From the NCBI GenBank assembly GCA_003279615.1, contig QCHM01000002.1, positions 93,511 through 157,510 of the forward strand: DNA of 64,000 bases, given 5' to 3'. The stretch comes from Prochlorococcus sp. AG-402-B19 (lineage in GTDB: Bacteria; Cyanobacteriota; Cyanobacteriia; PCC-6307; Cyanobiaceae). The position numbers and the translations under genes were made by a program. Positions 1 through 9,655 of this stretch are shown piece after piece (the first letter of the stretch is position 1; every line of letters starts with the position of its first letter). The notes under the pieces are model-generated. The model did not search any database and had not been told where the DNA came from. It saw only the letters and a program-made list of their open reading frames with translations.

Positions 1-119
1 GGAACAATTGATGCACTTGCATCGATAATATTTTTAGTTGATATGCCTAAGTTTCTTGATTCTTTTTCAATATTACCTCCATGATAATCAAAGCTTTTTT
101 TCATGATATTTGTGAGCAT
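1..119 (-). CDS. CobD/HisC-like PLP aminotransferase, N-terminal fragment (runs off left edge)
   Basis: Reading the minus strand from ATG at 119 (a second in-frame ATG lies at 104) gives 39 residues before the window ends. They include DYHGGNIEKESRNLGI and IIDASASIVP, which resemble the N-terminus of threonine-phosphate decarboxylase / histidinol-phosphate aminotransferase-like enzymes. In cobalamin synthesis these PLP enzymes make the aminopropanol linker. The gene follows rnhA and pyrD on the same strand with a gap of about 40 bases, so it could be co-transcribed. The catalytic lysine lies outside the window, so the choice between CobD-like and HisC-like is an inference. Confidence 0.6.
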   Translation of the reverse strand, partial: MLTNIMKKSFDYHGGNIEKESRNLGISTKNIIDASASIV

Positions 120-160
120 AAATATCTATTTTCAACCAAATCTATAAGAAATTATTGAGT

Positions 161-1318
161 TTATTTCCATGGTTCTTTGGAACCTACTGCTTCTTTAATA
201 TTCTGGAATCCATGTTTTTCCATTTGCAGGATCAATCCATCCAAGATTTCTGGCACTAAAGTTGGTCCTTCAAATATCCATCCAGTATAAATTTGAATTA
301 AAGAAGCTCCAGCCGCAATTCTTTCCCATGCGGATTTAGCTGAATTAATTCCACCTACACCAATTAAAGGTAAATCAAGATTTGTACTTCTTCTAAGTCT
401 ATCAATAACTTCTAGTCCTCTCCTTTGCAGAGGTAGTCCACTTAAGCCTCCATTCTCTTGCTCTAAAGTATTACCGGTTTTAATTTTTAAGTGTTTTAAA
501 TTAAACCGATTTAAGCTTGTATTGATTGCGATGATTCCATCGATTCCTTCTTCTTTCGCAACCACTGCAATTTCATCAATCGCTTCATTTGATAGGTCTG
601 GTGCGATTTTTATAAGTAAAGGTGGACAATTAGGTAAATCTTTGAGTGTTTTTATTAATTTCTTTATTTGCTTTGTTTCTTGTAAGGAACGAAGGCCCGG
701 GGTATTGGGCGAACTAACATTGATTACTGCATAATCTGATAGTGGCGCCAACAATTCCAGGGATAAAGCATAGTCTTTATAAGCTTCATCGAGAGGTGTA
801 ATTTTTGACTTTCCTAGATTTATTCCTAGGACGCAAGGCCTATTCCCTGGTGTAGAAATTTTTTGCTTTTCTATAGTTTTTAAAAATTTTTCTGCACCTT
901 CATTATTGAATCCCATCCGATTAAGTGCTGCTTTTTCTTTTGCAATTCTAAAAAGTCTGGGTTTTGGATTACCTTTTTGGGCATGCCAAGTAATAGTTCC
1001 TAGTTCGGCGAAACCAAATCCAAAATAATCCCAAAGCCCTGCACCTACTCCATTCTTATCAAATCCAGCAGCTAGGCCTAACGGGTTTTTAAATTGAGAA
1101 CCAAAAATAATTTGATTTAAGTTTTTGTTATTTCTTTGAAAATCATGTGATGCTTTTGAAAGGATCTTTGAAATGATTGGGAAATTTCTATTTAATGATG
1201 CAAATTTAATTGCATTAAGAGCTGAATTAGATAGTATTTCTGCATCAATACCTTCATCTTGAGATAGGAGCTGTCCAAGAAGAATATTGTATATGTCGTT
1301 TTTTTTATGTATTGACAA
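161..1318 (-). CDS. pyrD: Dihydroorotate dehydrogenase (quinone), class 2
   Basis: Oxidises dihydroorotate to orotate in pyrimidine synthesis, passing electrons through FMN to quinone at the membrane. The 385-residue protein has the class 2 hallmarks: an N-terminal extension of about 70 residues for membrane association, the FMN-site motif [10 protein letters not shown] (81-90), NRMGFNNEG (133-141), the catalytic-serine motif [10 protein letters not shown] (201-210) and a C-terminal phosphate-binding GVGGINS. Length is normal for the quinone-dependent class. Its start overlaps the end of rnhA by 14 bases, suggesting translational coupling. pyrB lies elsewhere in the window, so pyrimidine genes are dispersed. 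Confidence 0.96.
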   Translation of the reverse strand: MSIHKKNDIYNILLGQLLSQDEGIDAEILSNSALNAIKFASLNRNFPIISKILSKASHDFQRNNKNLNQIIFGSQFKNPLGLAAGFDKNGVGAGLWDYFGFGFAELGTITWHAQKGNPKPRLFRIAKEKAALNRMGFNNEGAEKFLKTIEKQKISTPGNRPCVLGINLGKSKITPLDEAYKDYALSLELLAPLSDYAVINVSSPNTPGLRSLQETKQIKKLIKTLKDLPNCPPLLIKIAPDLSNEAIDEIAVVAKEEGIDGIIAINTSLNRFNLKHLKIKTGNTLEQENGGLSGLPLQRRGLEVIDRLRRSTNLDLPLIGVGGINSAKSAWERIAAGASLIQIYTGWIFEGPTLVPEILDGLILQMEKHGFQNIKEAVGSKEPWK

Positions 1319-1796
1319 AATCTTTTAGTTTTATTTTTCTACCTTTAGAAAAAGCTACCGCAATAGCGTCAACTCTATCATTATCTTTTTCTCCGCTATG
1401 TCCTTTGACATATTGAAGTTTAATTTTTGGGAGTTCAGGGTGGTCAAGAGCTTTCCATAAATCTTGATTAAGAACTGGTTTTCCAGATGAAGTTTTCCAT
1501 CCTTTTTTTTTCCAATTTGGCATCCACTTTTCCATTCCATCAATTAAATATTTACTATCAGTTTTAATAGTTAAAGAAGAATGAAATTTGATTTTTTTTA
1601 ATTCTTGTAGAACAAATAAAGCAGCCTGTAATTCCATACGATTATTTGTAGTCTCGGGGTTGAAACCACCAAACTCAAGTTCACTTCCATCTTGGAATCT
1701 AATTAATGCTCCCCATCCTCCTGGCCCTGGGTTACCGCTACAAGCGCCATCAGTCGCGGCAGCGATCGCCAATTTGTATTGTTTTTCTTTAGGCAT
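1305..1796 (-). CDS. rnhA: Ribonuclease HI
   Basis: Cleaves the RNA strand of RNA-DNA hybrids, for example during primer removal. The 163-residue protein starts with the RNase HI core [16 protein letters not shown]. The expected acidic residues are visible at D16, E55, D80 and D143, with the catalytic-loop histidine at H133 in the YVKGHSG motif. There is no N-terminal hybrid-binding domain. The ATG immediately follows the T-tract of a strong terminator hairpin on the same strand, leaving no room for an ordinary ribosome binding site. Expression may therefore depend on read-through from the ribosomal protein operon or on an internal or leaderless start. It overlaps pyrD by 14 bases. Confidence 0.95.
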   Translation of the reverse strand: MPKEKQYKLAIAAATDGACSGNPGPGGWGALIRFQDGSELEFGGFNPETTNNRMELQAALFVLQELKKIKFHSSLTIKTDSKYLIDGMEKWMPNWKKKGWKTSSGKPVLNQDLWKALDHPELPKIKLQYVKGHSGEKDNDRVDAIAVAFSKGRKIKLKDFVNT

Positions 1797-1823
1797 AAAA
1801 AAACCGGTCTATATAGACCGGTT
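1797..1823 (-). terminator. Rho-independent terminator after rplL, touching rnhA
   Basis: On the minus strand a perfect palindrome (AACCGGTCTATATAGACCGGTT, 1802-1823 when read across both arms) runs straight into seven T residues (1797-1803). It lies 45 bases past the rplL stop and ends exactly at the rnhA start codon. A hairpin plus T-tract is the standard intrinsic terminator. What is unusual is the zero distance to the next ATG. Confidence 0.85.
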
Positions 1824-1868
1824 ATATATAAGCAGATAATAAGTTTTTTTCCAGTAACTACGAATGAT

Positions 1869-2264
1869 TTATTTCAAAGTTACTTTTCCGCCAACAGCCT
1901 CAATTGCTTTTTTCAGAGCCTCAGCATCTTCTTTTGAAGCTCCTTCTTTTATTGTTTTTGGAGCAGCTTCAACTAAGGCTTTTGCCTCGCCAAGACCTAA
2001 ACCTGTGGCGTTGCGAACTTCTTTAAGAACTTTAATTTTAGATGAAGCTTCAAAGCTTTCTAAAACAATCTCAAATTCAGTTTTTTCTTCAGCAGCTTCA
2101 GCACTATCGCCACCAGCAGCAGCTCCTGGAGCAGCCATGACAACGCCGGCAGATGCGGCAGCAGAGACACCAAAAGCTTCTTCTATTTGCTTAACAAGCT
2201 CTGAAGCTTCAAGCAATGAAAGGCTTTTTAATGAATCTAAGATTTCATCGGTTTTTGCAGACAT
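1869..2264 (-). CDS. rplL: 50S ribosomal protein L7/L12
   Basis: Forms the flexible ribosomal stalk that recruits translation GTPases. The 131-residue product has the N-terminal dimerisation helix ([20 protein letters not shown]), an alanine/glycine-rich hinge around residues 40-60, and the C-terminal domain with [20 protein letters not shown] and the closing GGKVTLK. It follows rplJ by 53 bases, as in most bacteria. Four to six copies per ribosome are usual, so high expression is expected. A terminator follows. Confidence 0.98.
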   Translation of the reverse strand: MSAKTDEILDSLKSLSLLEASELVKQIEEAFGVSAAASAGVVMAAPGAAAGGDSAEAAEEKTEFEIVLESFEASSKIKVLKEVRNATGLGLGEAKALVEAAPKTIKEGASKEDAEALKKAIEAVGGKVTLK

Positions 2265-2317
2265 GGTTTAAATCAGCAACTAAATAAGTAGAAAACAAAT
2301 TGTTAAACAAATGAGGC

Positions 2318-2845
2318 TCAGCTCTCGCCACTCTCAGAATGTTGTTTAAGAGACCTTGCAAGTCCAGAGGGAACCTCGTTGATACCAATAGCGATTTTGC
2401 TTGTTATGGAATTAACCGCACCAGCAATTTGTGCCATAAGTGCTTCCTTGCTAGGAAGTTTTGCAATCGCTTTGATTTCATCTTGAGATAAGAGTTTGCC
2501 TTCGAACAGACCTCCTTTAGTCTCAGATTTTTGAGTTTCCTTTTGAAATGCTTGTACAGCTTTAACAGCACTTCCAACATCGCCTTTGATTAATACAAAG
2601 GCGTTTGTTCCAGTAAGCAATGAATCCAAACCAGTCCAGGAATCTTTTCCTTTTATGGCTTGACGCATCAAGGTGTTTTTAGTGACCTTGCATACGCCAT
2701 CGCTTTTTTGCAATCTTGAGCGCAAGTCAGACATCTCTTTTGTGGATAAGCCCTTGTAATCAAGAACTAAAGCCATTTCGGAGTTATCTAGTAGACCCTC
2801 TATTTGTTCGACGATCTGTTTTTTGCTTTCCAGCGTGCGGCCCAT
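2318..2845 (-). CDS. rplJ: 50S ribosomal protein L10
   Basis: Anchors the L7/L12 stalk to 23S rRNA and, in many bacteria, represses its own operon by binding the leader RNA. The 175-residue protein begins [19 protein letters not shown] and contains [17 protein letters not shown] and [12 protein letters not shown], typical of L10. The C-terminal helices that bind L7/L12 dimers are present. A structured leader of about 200 bases precedes it, matching the L10 autoregulatory leader. Confidence 0.97.
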   Translation of the reverse strand: MGRTLESKKQIVEQIEGLLDNSEMALVLDYKGLSTKEMSDLRSRLQKSDGVCKVTKNTLMRQAIKGKDSWTGLDSLLTGTNAFVLIKGDVGSAVKAVQAFQKETQKSETKGGLFEGKLLSQDEIKAIAKLPSKEALMAQIAGAVNSITSKIAIGINEVPSGLARSLKQHSESGES

Positions 2846-2880
2846 AATAATTGGATCGAATCGGGGGAAGAACTGGACAT

Positions 2881-2913
2881 GCGGCCATATTTCCTAAAGG
2901 AAATCGAGGCCGC
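2881..2913 (-). promoter_or_regulatory. Strong RNA hairpin between L10 leader and rplJ
   Basis: The arms gcggcc (2881-2886) and ggccgc (2908-2913) pair perfectly, and inside them atttcc pairs with ggaaat around a small loop, with a short internal loop between the stems. No T-tract follows on the minus strand, so it is not an obvious terminator. It lies about 35 bases upstream of the rplJ start. It could be an attenuation or processing element, or part of the L10-binding structure. The function is inferred only from structure. Confidence 0.5.
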
Positions 2914-2940
2914 TAACGATTCAATCCAAAAAAGAAAAAA

Positions 2941-3044
2941 CCTGCGTATGCCTCGGCGGGATTTAATATTGTTATTAAACGAAGGTTTAATAACACATAC
3001 CTGCTGTCTTTGGCTGGGCGCATGCCCTTGTGGCTAAGCCACAT
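2941..3044 (-). ncRNA. Ribosomal protein L10 leader
   Basis: Between rplA and rplJ the minus strand shows the conserved features of the L10 leader: the box CCAAAGACAGCAGG (complement of 3000-3013), a perfect 10-bp hairpin with a 4-base loop (2971-2994), and the matching 3' box CCCGCCGAGGC (complement of 2950-2960). Two further short hairpins sit upstream, GTGGC/GCCAC at 3030-3042 and GGGC/GCCC at 3016-3027. In known systems the L10-L7/L12 complex binds this RNA and represses rplJL. The exact boundaries are estimated by eye. Confidence 0.8.
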
Positions 3045-3066
3045 AACTAATTTACAACAAAAAGGG

Positions 3067-3774
3067 TCACTTTTCTTTTTGCAAGTCTTGTAATTCGCTG
3101 ATATCTACTTCTACTGATGGACCCATGGTGGATGTAATGAAGAAGCTTCTCCAGAATTTACCTTTTGCTCCGCTTGGTTTATTTTTTTCTATTGTTACTT
3201 GCAAAGTCTTTAAATTTTCAAGGAGTGCTTCTTCTGAAAAACTTGCTTTACCAAATCGAACATGCACAATACCTGCTTTGTCAGCTCTGAATTCAAGTTT
3301 TCCTGCTTTGAATTCTTTAATAGCTCCCGCCAGATCGGTCGTAACTGTTCCGGCTTTTGGATTAGGCATTAGCCCTCTAGGCCCAAGTACTCTTCCAAGT
3401 TTGGCGACTTTGGGCATCATATCTGGAGTTGAAATTAGAAGGTCAAAGTTCATTTCTCCTTTGTTGATTGTATCAACTAAGTCCTCTTCTCCAGCCAGAT
3501 CAGCACCTGCTTTAGTCGCCTCTGCCACTTTTTCACCACGTGTAACAACTGCTATTCGTATTTTCTGACCGGTACCACTTGGTAAAGCAACTGTCGTCCT
3601 GAGCTGCTGATCAGTATATTTTGGGTCAATACCAAGTCTTATATGAGCTTCAATAGTCTCATCGAATTTTGCATTGGCATTTTCTTTTACTAGCTTTATT
3701 GCATCAATAGGAGAATACGAACGCTCTTCCACTTTGGAAAGTAAAGTGGTCATTCTTTTTGAAAAATTTTTCAT
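3067..3774 (-). CDS. rplA: 50S ribosomal protein L1
   Basis: Binds 23S rRNA at the mobile L1 stalk near the E site. The 235-residue sequence shows the two-domain L1 pattern, with [15 protein letters not shown] and [18 protein letters not shown] motifs in domain II, and [20 protein letters not shown] near the C-terminus, where domain I resumes. It sits between rplK and the L10 leader in the standard order. In other bacteria L1 represses the L11-L1 operon. No obvious L1-binding leader was assessed here. Confidence 0.97.
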   Translation of the reverse strand: MKNFSKRMTTLLSKVEERSYSPIDAIKLVKENANAKFDETIEAHIRLGIDPKYTDQQLRTTVALPSGTGQKIRIAVVTRGEKVAEATKAGADLAGEEDLVDTINKGEMNFDLLISTPDMMPKVAKLGRVLGPRGLMPNPKAGTVTTDLAGAIKEFKAGKLEFRADKAGIVHVRFGKASFSEEALLENLKTLQVTIEKNKPSGAKGKFWRSFFITSTMGPSVEVDISELQDLQKEK

Positions 3775-3844
3775 AATAAATTGGGGTACATTCGACTTTT
3801 CGTCTCCCCCTTGTAAGAGAACGTTGAATAATTTTACGATTTAA

Positions 3845-4270
3845 CTAGTCCTTTATGGAAACTCCCATATTTTTGGCGGTTCCCTCAATAACTTTCATCG
3901 CAGATTCGATATTACTGCAATTGAGATCTGGAAGTTTTGTTTTAGCAATTTCTTCAAGTTGACTTTTACTAATTGAACCAGCAGTTCCTTTCGCTGACTC
4001 TCCTGAGCCTTTAGCAATACCCGCTGCTTTAGTTATCAAAACTGAAGCAGGAGGCGTTTTTGTTATGAAAGTAAAACTTCTATCTTCAAAAACTGATATT
4101 TCTACAGGGATAACAAAGCCAGCTTTGTCTTGGGTGCGTGAATTGTATTCCTTACAAAACGCCATTATGTTTACCCCATGTTGACCAAGTGCAGGCCCAA
4201 CGGGAGGAGCTGGGTTGGCTTTGCCAGCCTGTAAGGCTAACTTGATCAGGGCTACTACTTTCTTTGCCAT
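3845..4270 (-). CDS. rplK: 50S ribosomal protein L11
   Basis: Binds the GTPase-associated centre of 23S rRNA and is involved in factor binding. The 141-residue protein opens [20 protein letters not shown] and continues [23 protein letters not shown], the proline-rich L11 N-terminal signature. The C-terminal rRNA-binding domain includes [12 protein letters not shown] and the closing [10 protein letters not shown]. It is placed between nusG and rplA as usual. Confidence 0.98.
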   Translation of the reverse strand: MAKKVVALIKLALQAGKANPAPPVGPALGQHGVNIMAFCKEYNSRTQDKAGFVIPVEISVFEDRSFTFITKTPPASVLITKAAGIAKGSGESAKGTAGSISKSQLEEIAKTKLPDLNCSNIESAMKVIEGTAKNMGVSIKD

Positions 4271-4372
4271 CGGCTAAAAATTGAACTAATGCGGAAAACC
4301 TGAAACTAATCAGATAAATTATCTAATAAACTTAACTCCTAGACTGACCAGACAGCAAAAGGAAATTAAAAA

Positions 4373-5035
4373 TCAATTTTGTTTAGTTATTTGAGAAAAT
4401 TCAAGTTCAACAGGAGTTTCTCTTCCGAAAATTGATAAAAGCGCCTTAAGTTTGTTTCTTTCTCCTGAAACTTCAATAACTTCTCCTTGGAAATCTTTAA
4501 AAGGACCTGAAGTCACAACAATCTGATCCCCTTCTTCTACATCCAACTTGACAACAGTTTTCTTCTCAGCTGCTCGTTTAAAAATTCTGTTAACCTCTTG
4601 CCTGCTAAGAGGGCGAGGTTTTATATGACCTCTTGCTTTACCAGTAGCTCTTCGATCTTCTGCACCAACAAAATTAATTACATTGGGAGTACTTCTAACG
4701 GCCATCATTGTGTCTTCATCTAACACCATACGAACTAGTACGTACCCAGGGAAAACTTTTTCTTCTGTGGTTTGTCTACTACCGTCTTTTTTGAGCTTTA
4801 CTGCTGGTGTTTGAGGGATTTCTATTTCTATAATCCTGTCACTAACGCCAAGAGTAATTGCTCGTTGTTCAAGGGTTGCCTTAACTTTCTTTTCGCAACT
4901 TGAGGCAACTTGAATAGCATACCAACGCGCAATATTTGTTTTTATTGCTTGGCTTTGTGATTGATCATGTTGAGGTGTTTCAGATCTATCAATTATTCTA
5001 GAATCTTTATTAGATGTGGTTTCAATCTCTGACAC
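4373..5035 (-). CDS. nusG: Transcription termination/antitermination factor NusG
   Basis: Binds RNA polymerase and links transcription with translation or Rho. The 220-residue protein has an extra N-terminal tail of about 35 hydrophilic residues rich in Ser and Gln, then the NGN domain starting ARWYAIQVASSCEKKVKATL with the FPGYVLVRMVLDE core and RSTPNVINFVG. The C-terminal KOW motif begins at VEEGDQIVVTSGPFKDFQGE. It lies directly downstream of secE, the common order. The tail is longer than in E. coli. I cannot say whether it matters. Confidence 0.96.
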   Translation of the reverse strand: MSEIETTSNKDSRIIDRSETPQHDQSQSQAIKTNIARWYAIQVASSCEKKVKATLEQRAITLGVSDRIIEIEIPQTPAVKLKKDGSRQTTEEKVFPGYVLVRMVLDEDTMMAVRSTPNVINFVGAEDRRATGKARGHIKPRPLSRQEVNRIFKRAAEKKTVVKLDVEEGDQIVVTSGPFKDFQGEVIEVSGERNKLKALLSIFGRETPVELEFSQITKQN

Positions 5036-5077
5036 TGGAAAAAATTGTGAGTGGTTTAAAAATTTTGTTTATTCAAC

Positions 5078-5320
5078 TCAGCGGAATATCTGAGTAGAAG
5101 CCCATCCATAAAAACGGCTTACAGCTGCAATTGATACTGCTGACAAAGTGACCATTAAAATCACAGCAACAGATTCACTAAAAAGCTGTTGGCGTGATGG
5201 CCATACAACCAGTTTCATTTCATCAATTGTAGAGGATAAAAAACTTTTTTTTAAGGCTGTTTTTTCCTTTTTTGTAGGAATGACCTTTTCTTGATCCTCT
5301 TTAGAGCTTGGACTTGTCAC
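5078..5320 (-). CDS. secE: Preprotein translocase subunit SecE
   Basis: Small membrane subunit of the SecYEG channel. The 80-residue protein has a charged N-terminus, the conserved amphipathic segment FLSSTIDEMKLVVWPSRQQL that packs against SecY, and one transmembrane helix (SVAVILMVTLSAVSIAAVSRF). This single-helix form is normal in cyanobacteria and plastids. It heads the ribosomal protein cluster with nusG 42 bases downstream. Confidence 0.95.
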   Translation of the reverse strand: MTSPSSKEDQEKVIPTKKEKTALKKSFLSSTIDEMKLVVWPSRQQLFSESVAVILMVTLSAVSIAAVSRFYGWASTQIFR

Positions 5321-5391
5321 TTTGGGAAGGCTAAAAGGAGAGAACTTTTAAAACAATTGCTGTAGACCTACACTAACTTAAGTTTGATCGA

Positions 5392-8187
5392 TTAGTTATC
5401 TATTAAAAAAAGAAGTTTTTTAGATTCATCATCCTTGGTTTCAACCCTTATTGATTTAGCCCCTTCAAAAGCCTCCTCTAAAATTTGTGTTGCCAGTGGG
5501 TTTTCCAACCTTCTTCGAATCACTCTTCTTAGAGGCCTGGCTCCATATTCAGGTTCATAGCCTTCATCAGCAAGAGTTTTAATGGTGGTTTCGTCAACAA
5601 AGAGATCTATCCCTTGGTGTTTTAAAAGTTTCTTTAATTCATCAAGTTGAAGTCGAACTATTTGTTCTAAATTTTCTGGTTTTAATGGCCTAAATCGTAT
5701 TACCTCATCAATGCGATTCAAAAATTCTGGTCGAAAATGTTTTGTTAAGGCTTCATTGATTTGTTGATCTAACTCTTGTTCAAGCGCACTTTTATTTGAA
5801 CTTTCGTTTTGAACTTGAAGCGAATTCTTTAAGATTGCTTTGCTTGCAAGGTTACTCGTCATAACAATGACTGTATTTCGAAAATCTACCGTGCGACCTT
5901 GAGAATCAGTTAGTCGTCCGTCATCTAATACCTGAAGAAGGATATTAAAGACTTCTGGATGAGCTTTTTCAATTTCATCAAGCAACAACACTGCATAAGG
6001 CCTTTTCCTTATTGCTTCCGTTAATTGCCCACCTTCTTCGTAACCGACATACCCAGGAGGCGCCCCTAAAAGTCTTGAAACAGCATTTCTCTCCATATAT
6101 TCACTCATATCCAGTCTCAATAAAGCGTCCTCTTCATCAAATAAAGAACTGGCCAATGATTTAGCAAGTTCCGTTTTCCCCACTCCTGTAGGGCCAAGGA
6201 AAAGAAATGAACCTATGGGTCTTCTAACGTCCTGCATCCCAGCCCTGGCTCTGCGAATGGCTGCTGCGACTGCTTGAACTGCATTGGATTGGCCAATAAC
6301 TTTTGTTTCTAAGTCTTGCTCTAAATTTAAAAGTTTTTGTCTTTCACCAGACAAAACTTTTCTAACAGGTATACCTGTCCATCTAGAGACAACATCGGCT
6401 ATGTCTTCTGGATCAACTTGATCTTTTATCAAGAAATTACCCTGTAGATTATCTTTTTGAATAGAAACGTCTATTTCTTCTATGCTTTCTTGTAATGGAT
6501 AAAGCTGTTCATATTGAAGTCTTTCTGCTTCTTCAATGTCACCAGCCTGTTCGGCTACTCTGATTGAATTTGTTAATTCTTCAGACCTTACTTTTAATTC
6601 TTGTAATTCATTAGATTTATCGAGATGATCTTGCCATTGTTGCTTAATGCTTTCTAGTTCAATTAGTAGTGAATTTTTCTCTTCTTTGAGATTAGTTATG
6701 GCTTCTGATGATATTTCGTTATTGCTATTGATGATTAATGACTGCAAATGATCAATCTGAGATTCTTTTTCTTCTATGATTTTTGGATTTAATGACGATT
6801 CGATTTTTACTTGAGCTGATGCTTCGTCAATCAAGTCAATGGCTTTGTCAGGTAGGCATCTATCACTTATATATCTATGAGCCAAACGATTAGCTGTGAT
6901 TAGAGCTTGATCAGTAATGGTTACACCGTGATGGAACTCATAGCTTTCTCTAATTCCTTTTAAAATCTCAAGGCTTAAATCTAAGCTGGGCTCTTTTATA
7001 GATACTTGCTGGAATCGTCTATCTAATGCAAGATCTTTTTCGATGGTACGTCTATAATTTTCTGGGGTTGTTGCTCCAATACAACGTAAATCTCCACTGG
7101 CTAATAAAGGTTTTAATAGGCTGCCAGCATCTGTGTTTGATCTTTCTTTGCTTACAATTGTATGTAATTCGTCTATAAATAAAATTACTCCTTTTTTGCT
7201 ATGACTAACTTCAGTTAATAATGATCTAAAGCGCTCTTCAAACTGACCTCGAAATTTTGCTCCAGCTATTAATGCGCCTATATCAAGTGAAATTAGTTTG
7301 AAACCTTGAAGAGACTCAGGAAGTTCGTTATCTATCAGCTTTTGAGCTAATAACTCTGCTATTGCTGTTTTGCCAACACCAGGAGCTCCGATCAGTACGG
7401 GATTGTTTTTTCCTCTTCGGGATAAAACTTTTATGATTGCTTTTATTTCAGGTTCTCGGCCGATCACAGGGTCTAATTTTCCAGCTTCAGCTTCGGCTGT
7501 AAGGTCTTTACAATATAAATCTAGTGAACTTGGAGTTTCATTAAGGCTTAAAGGTTCTTGTTTTGAGTTAATCTCTCCCTTACTTATGAGAGTAGATGGT
7601 TCAGAGTTTAAATTTTTTGAAGTAGGTTCGGATGAAATATAAGATTTTGACTCTTTTTCAGGTCTCCCTTTTATCTGTTTAGCTGTATTTCTTTTTGATT
7701 GTGTGAATGATTTAGGTGCGGGTAGACGTCTTAATTCTGCTTCAAGAATTTCACTTGGCAGACCTGCTTGATCAAAAAGATCTTCTCCTAAGCGATTATC
7801 TCTACCTATTGCGATGAGTATGTGAGAAATTTCTATTTGATTTGATCCCCAGCGAGAGCAAAACTCATCAGCAGTTTCAAGAAGATTTTCTAAATCTTCA
7901 CCAACAAATAAATCTGATTGATTATTAATTGGTAATTCGGCAAGAAAATTTTCTAAAATATCATTCACTTCTTCATGATTTATAGGTAAGGGATTGGTAT
8001 ATTTCTGAAATTTTTTATTTCTAAAAAGTACTTGAATAAGATGTTCAACATCTAAATTATGATGTCTCCATCGTCTGGCTGATTGTTCCGCTATTAATAA
8101 AAGATTCCAAGCTTCATCGCTAAAAGAATCTGGTTCCGTAGTTAGACTTCCACTAATTTTTGATGAATTTTTATTCAAAGTGGTCAT
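5392..8187 (-). CDS. clpB: ClpB-type AAA+ disaggregase (ClpB paralogue)
   Basis: Hsp100 chaperone that threads aggregated proteins through a hexamer. The 931 residues hold a divergent N-terminal domain (about 20-155), a long hydrophilic linker rich in Ser, Lys and Glu (about 160-220), NBD1 with Walker A GAPGVGKTA (268-276) and Walker B FIDEL (337-341), a coiled-coil middle domain (about 460-580), and NBD2 with GPTGVGKTE (665-673). The long middle domain favours ClpB over ClpC/ClpA. The linker and divergent N-domain suggest a paralogue such as the second ClpB found in some cyanobacteria rather than the classical heat-shock form. It is divergent from eno across about 155 bases. Confidence 0.88.
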   Translation of the reverse strand: MTTLNKNSSKISGSLTTEPDSFSDEAWNLLLIAEQSARRWRHHNLDVEHLIQVLFRNKKFQKYTNPLPINHEEVNDILENFLAELPINNQSDLFVGEDLENLLETADEFCSRWGSNQIEISHILIAIGRDNRLGEDLFDQAGLPSEILEAELRRLPAPKSFTQSKRNTAKQIKGRPEKESKSYISSEPTSKNLNSEPSTLISKGEINSKQEPLSLNETPSSLDLYCKDLTAEAEAGKLDPVIGREPEIKAIIKVLSRRGKNNPVLIGAPGVGKTAIAELLAQKLIDNELPESLQGFKLISLDIGALIAGAKFRGQFEERFRSLLTEVSHSKKGVILFIDELHTIVSKERSNTDAGSLLKPLLASGDLRCIGATTPENYRRTIEKDLALDRRFQQVSIKEPSLDLSLEILKGIRESYEFHHGVTITDQALITANRLAHRYISDRCLPDKAIDLIDEASAQVKIESSLNPKIIEEKESQIDHLQSLIINSNNEISSEAITNLKEEKNSLLIELESIKQQWQDHLDKSNELQELKVRSEELTNSIRVAEQAGDIEEAERLQYEQLYPLQESIEEIDVSIQKDNLQGNFLIKDQVDPEDIADVVSRWTGIPVRKVLSGERQKLLNLEQDLETKVIGQSNAVQAVAAAIRRARAGMQDVRRPIGSFLFLGPTGVGKTELAKSLASSLFDEEDALLRLDMSEYMERNAVSRLLGAPPGYVGYEEGGQLTEAIRKRPYAVLLLDEIEKAHPEVFNILLQVLDDGRLTDSQGRTVDFRNTVIVMTSNLASKAILKNSLQVQNESSNKSALEQELDQQINEALTKHFRPEFLNRIDEVIRFRPLKPENLEQIVRLQLDELKKLLKHQGIDLFVDETTIKTLADEGYEPEYGARPLRRVIRRRLENPLATQILEEAFEGAKSIRVETKDDESKKLLFLIDN

Positions 8188-8312
8188 GTGAAGGCTGAAT
8201 TTAGGTTGAGTGGTTTTGAGTGATATGTGTATTTTTTTAAGACAAATTCGCTTAATTAGGTCTTGGAAAGCAAGCTAGATTAACAATTGAGGAACATATG
8301 GGAATAATGTAG

Positions 8313-9644
<1,332 letters not shown>

Positions 9645-9655
9645 GAAAAACTAAG

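Noticed and set aside
1864..2271. 135-codon plus-strand frame opposite rplL
   Set aside because: It mirrors the alanine-rich rplL gene. A shadow frame of a highly biased gene.
2804..3037. 77-codon plus-strand frame across the rplJ start and L10 leader
   Set aside because: It lies opposite rplJ and the structured leader RNA, has an unnatural sequence and no known product. The L10 leader explains the region better.
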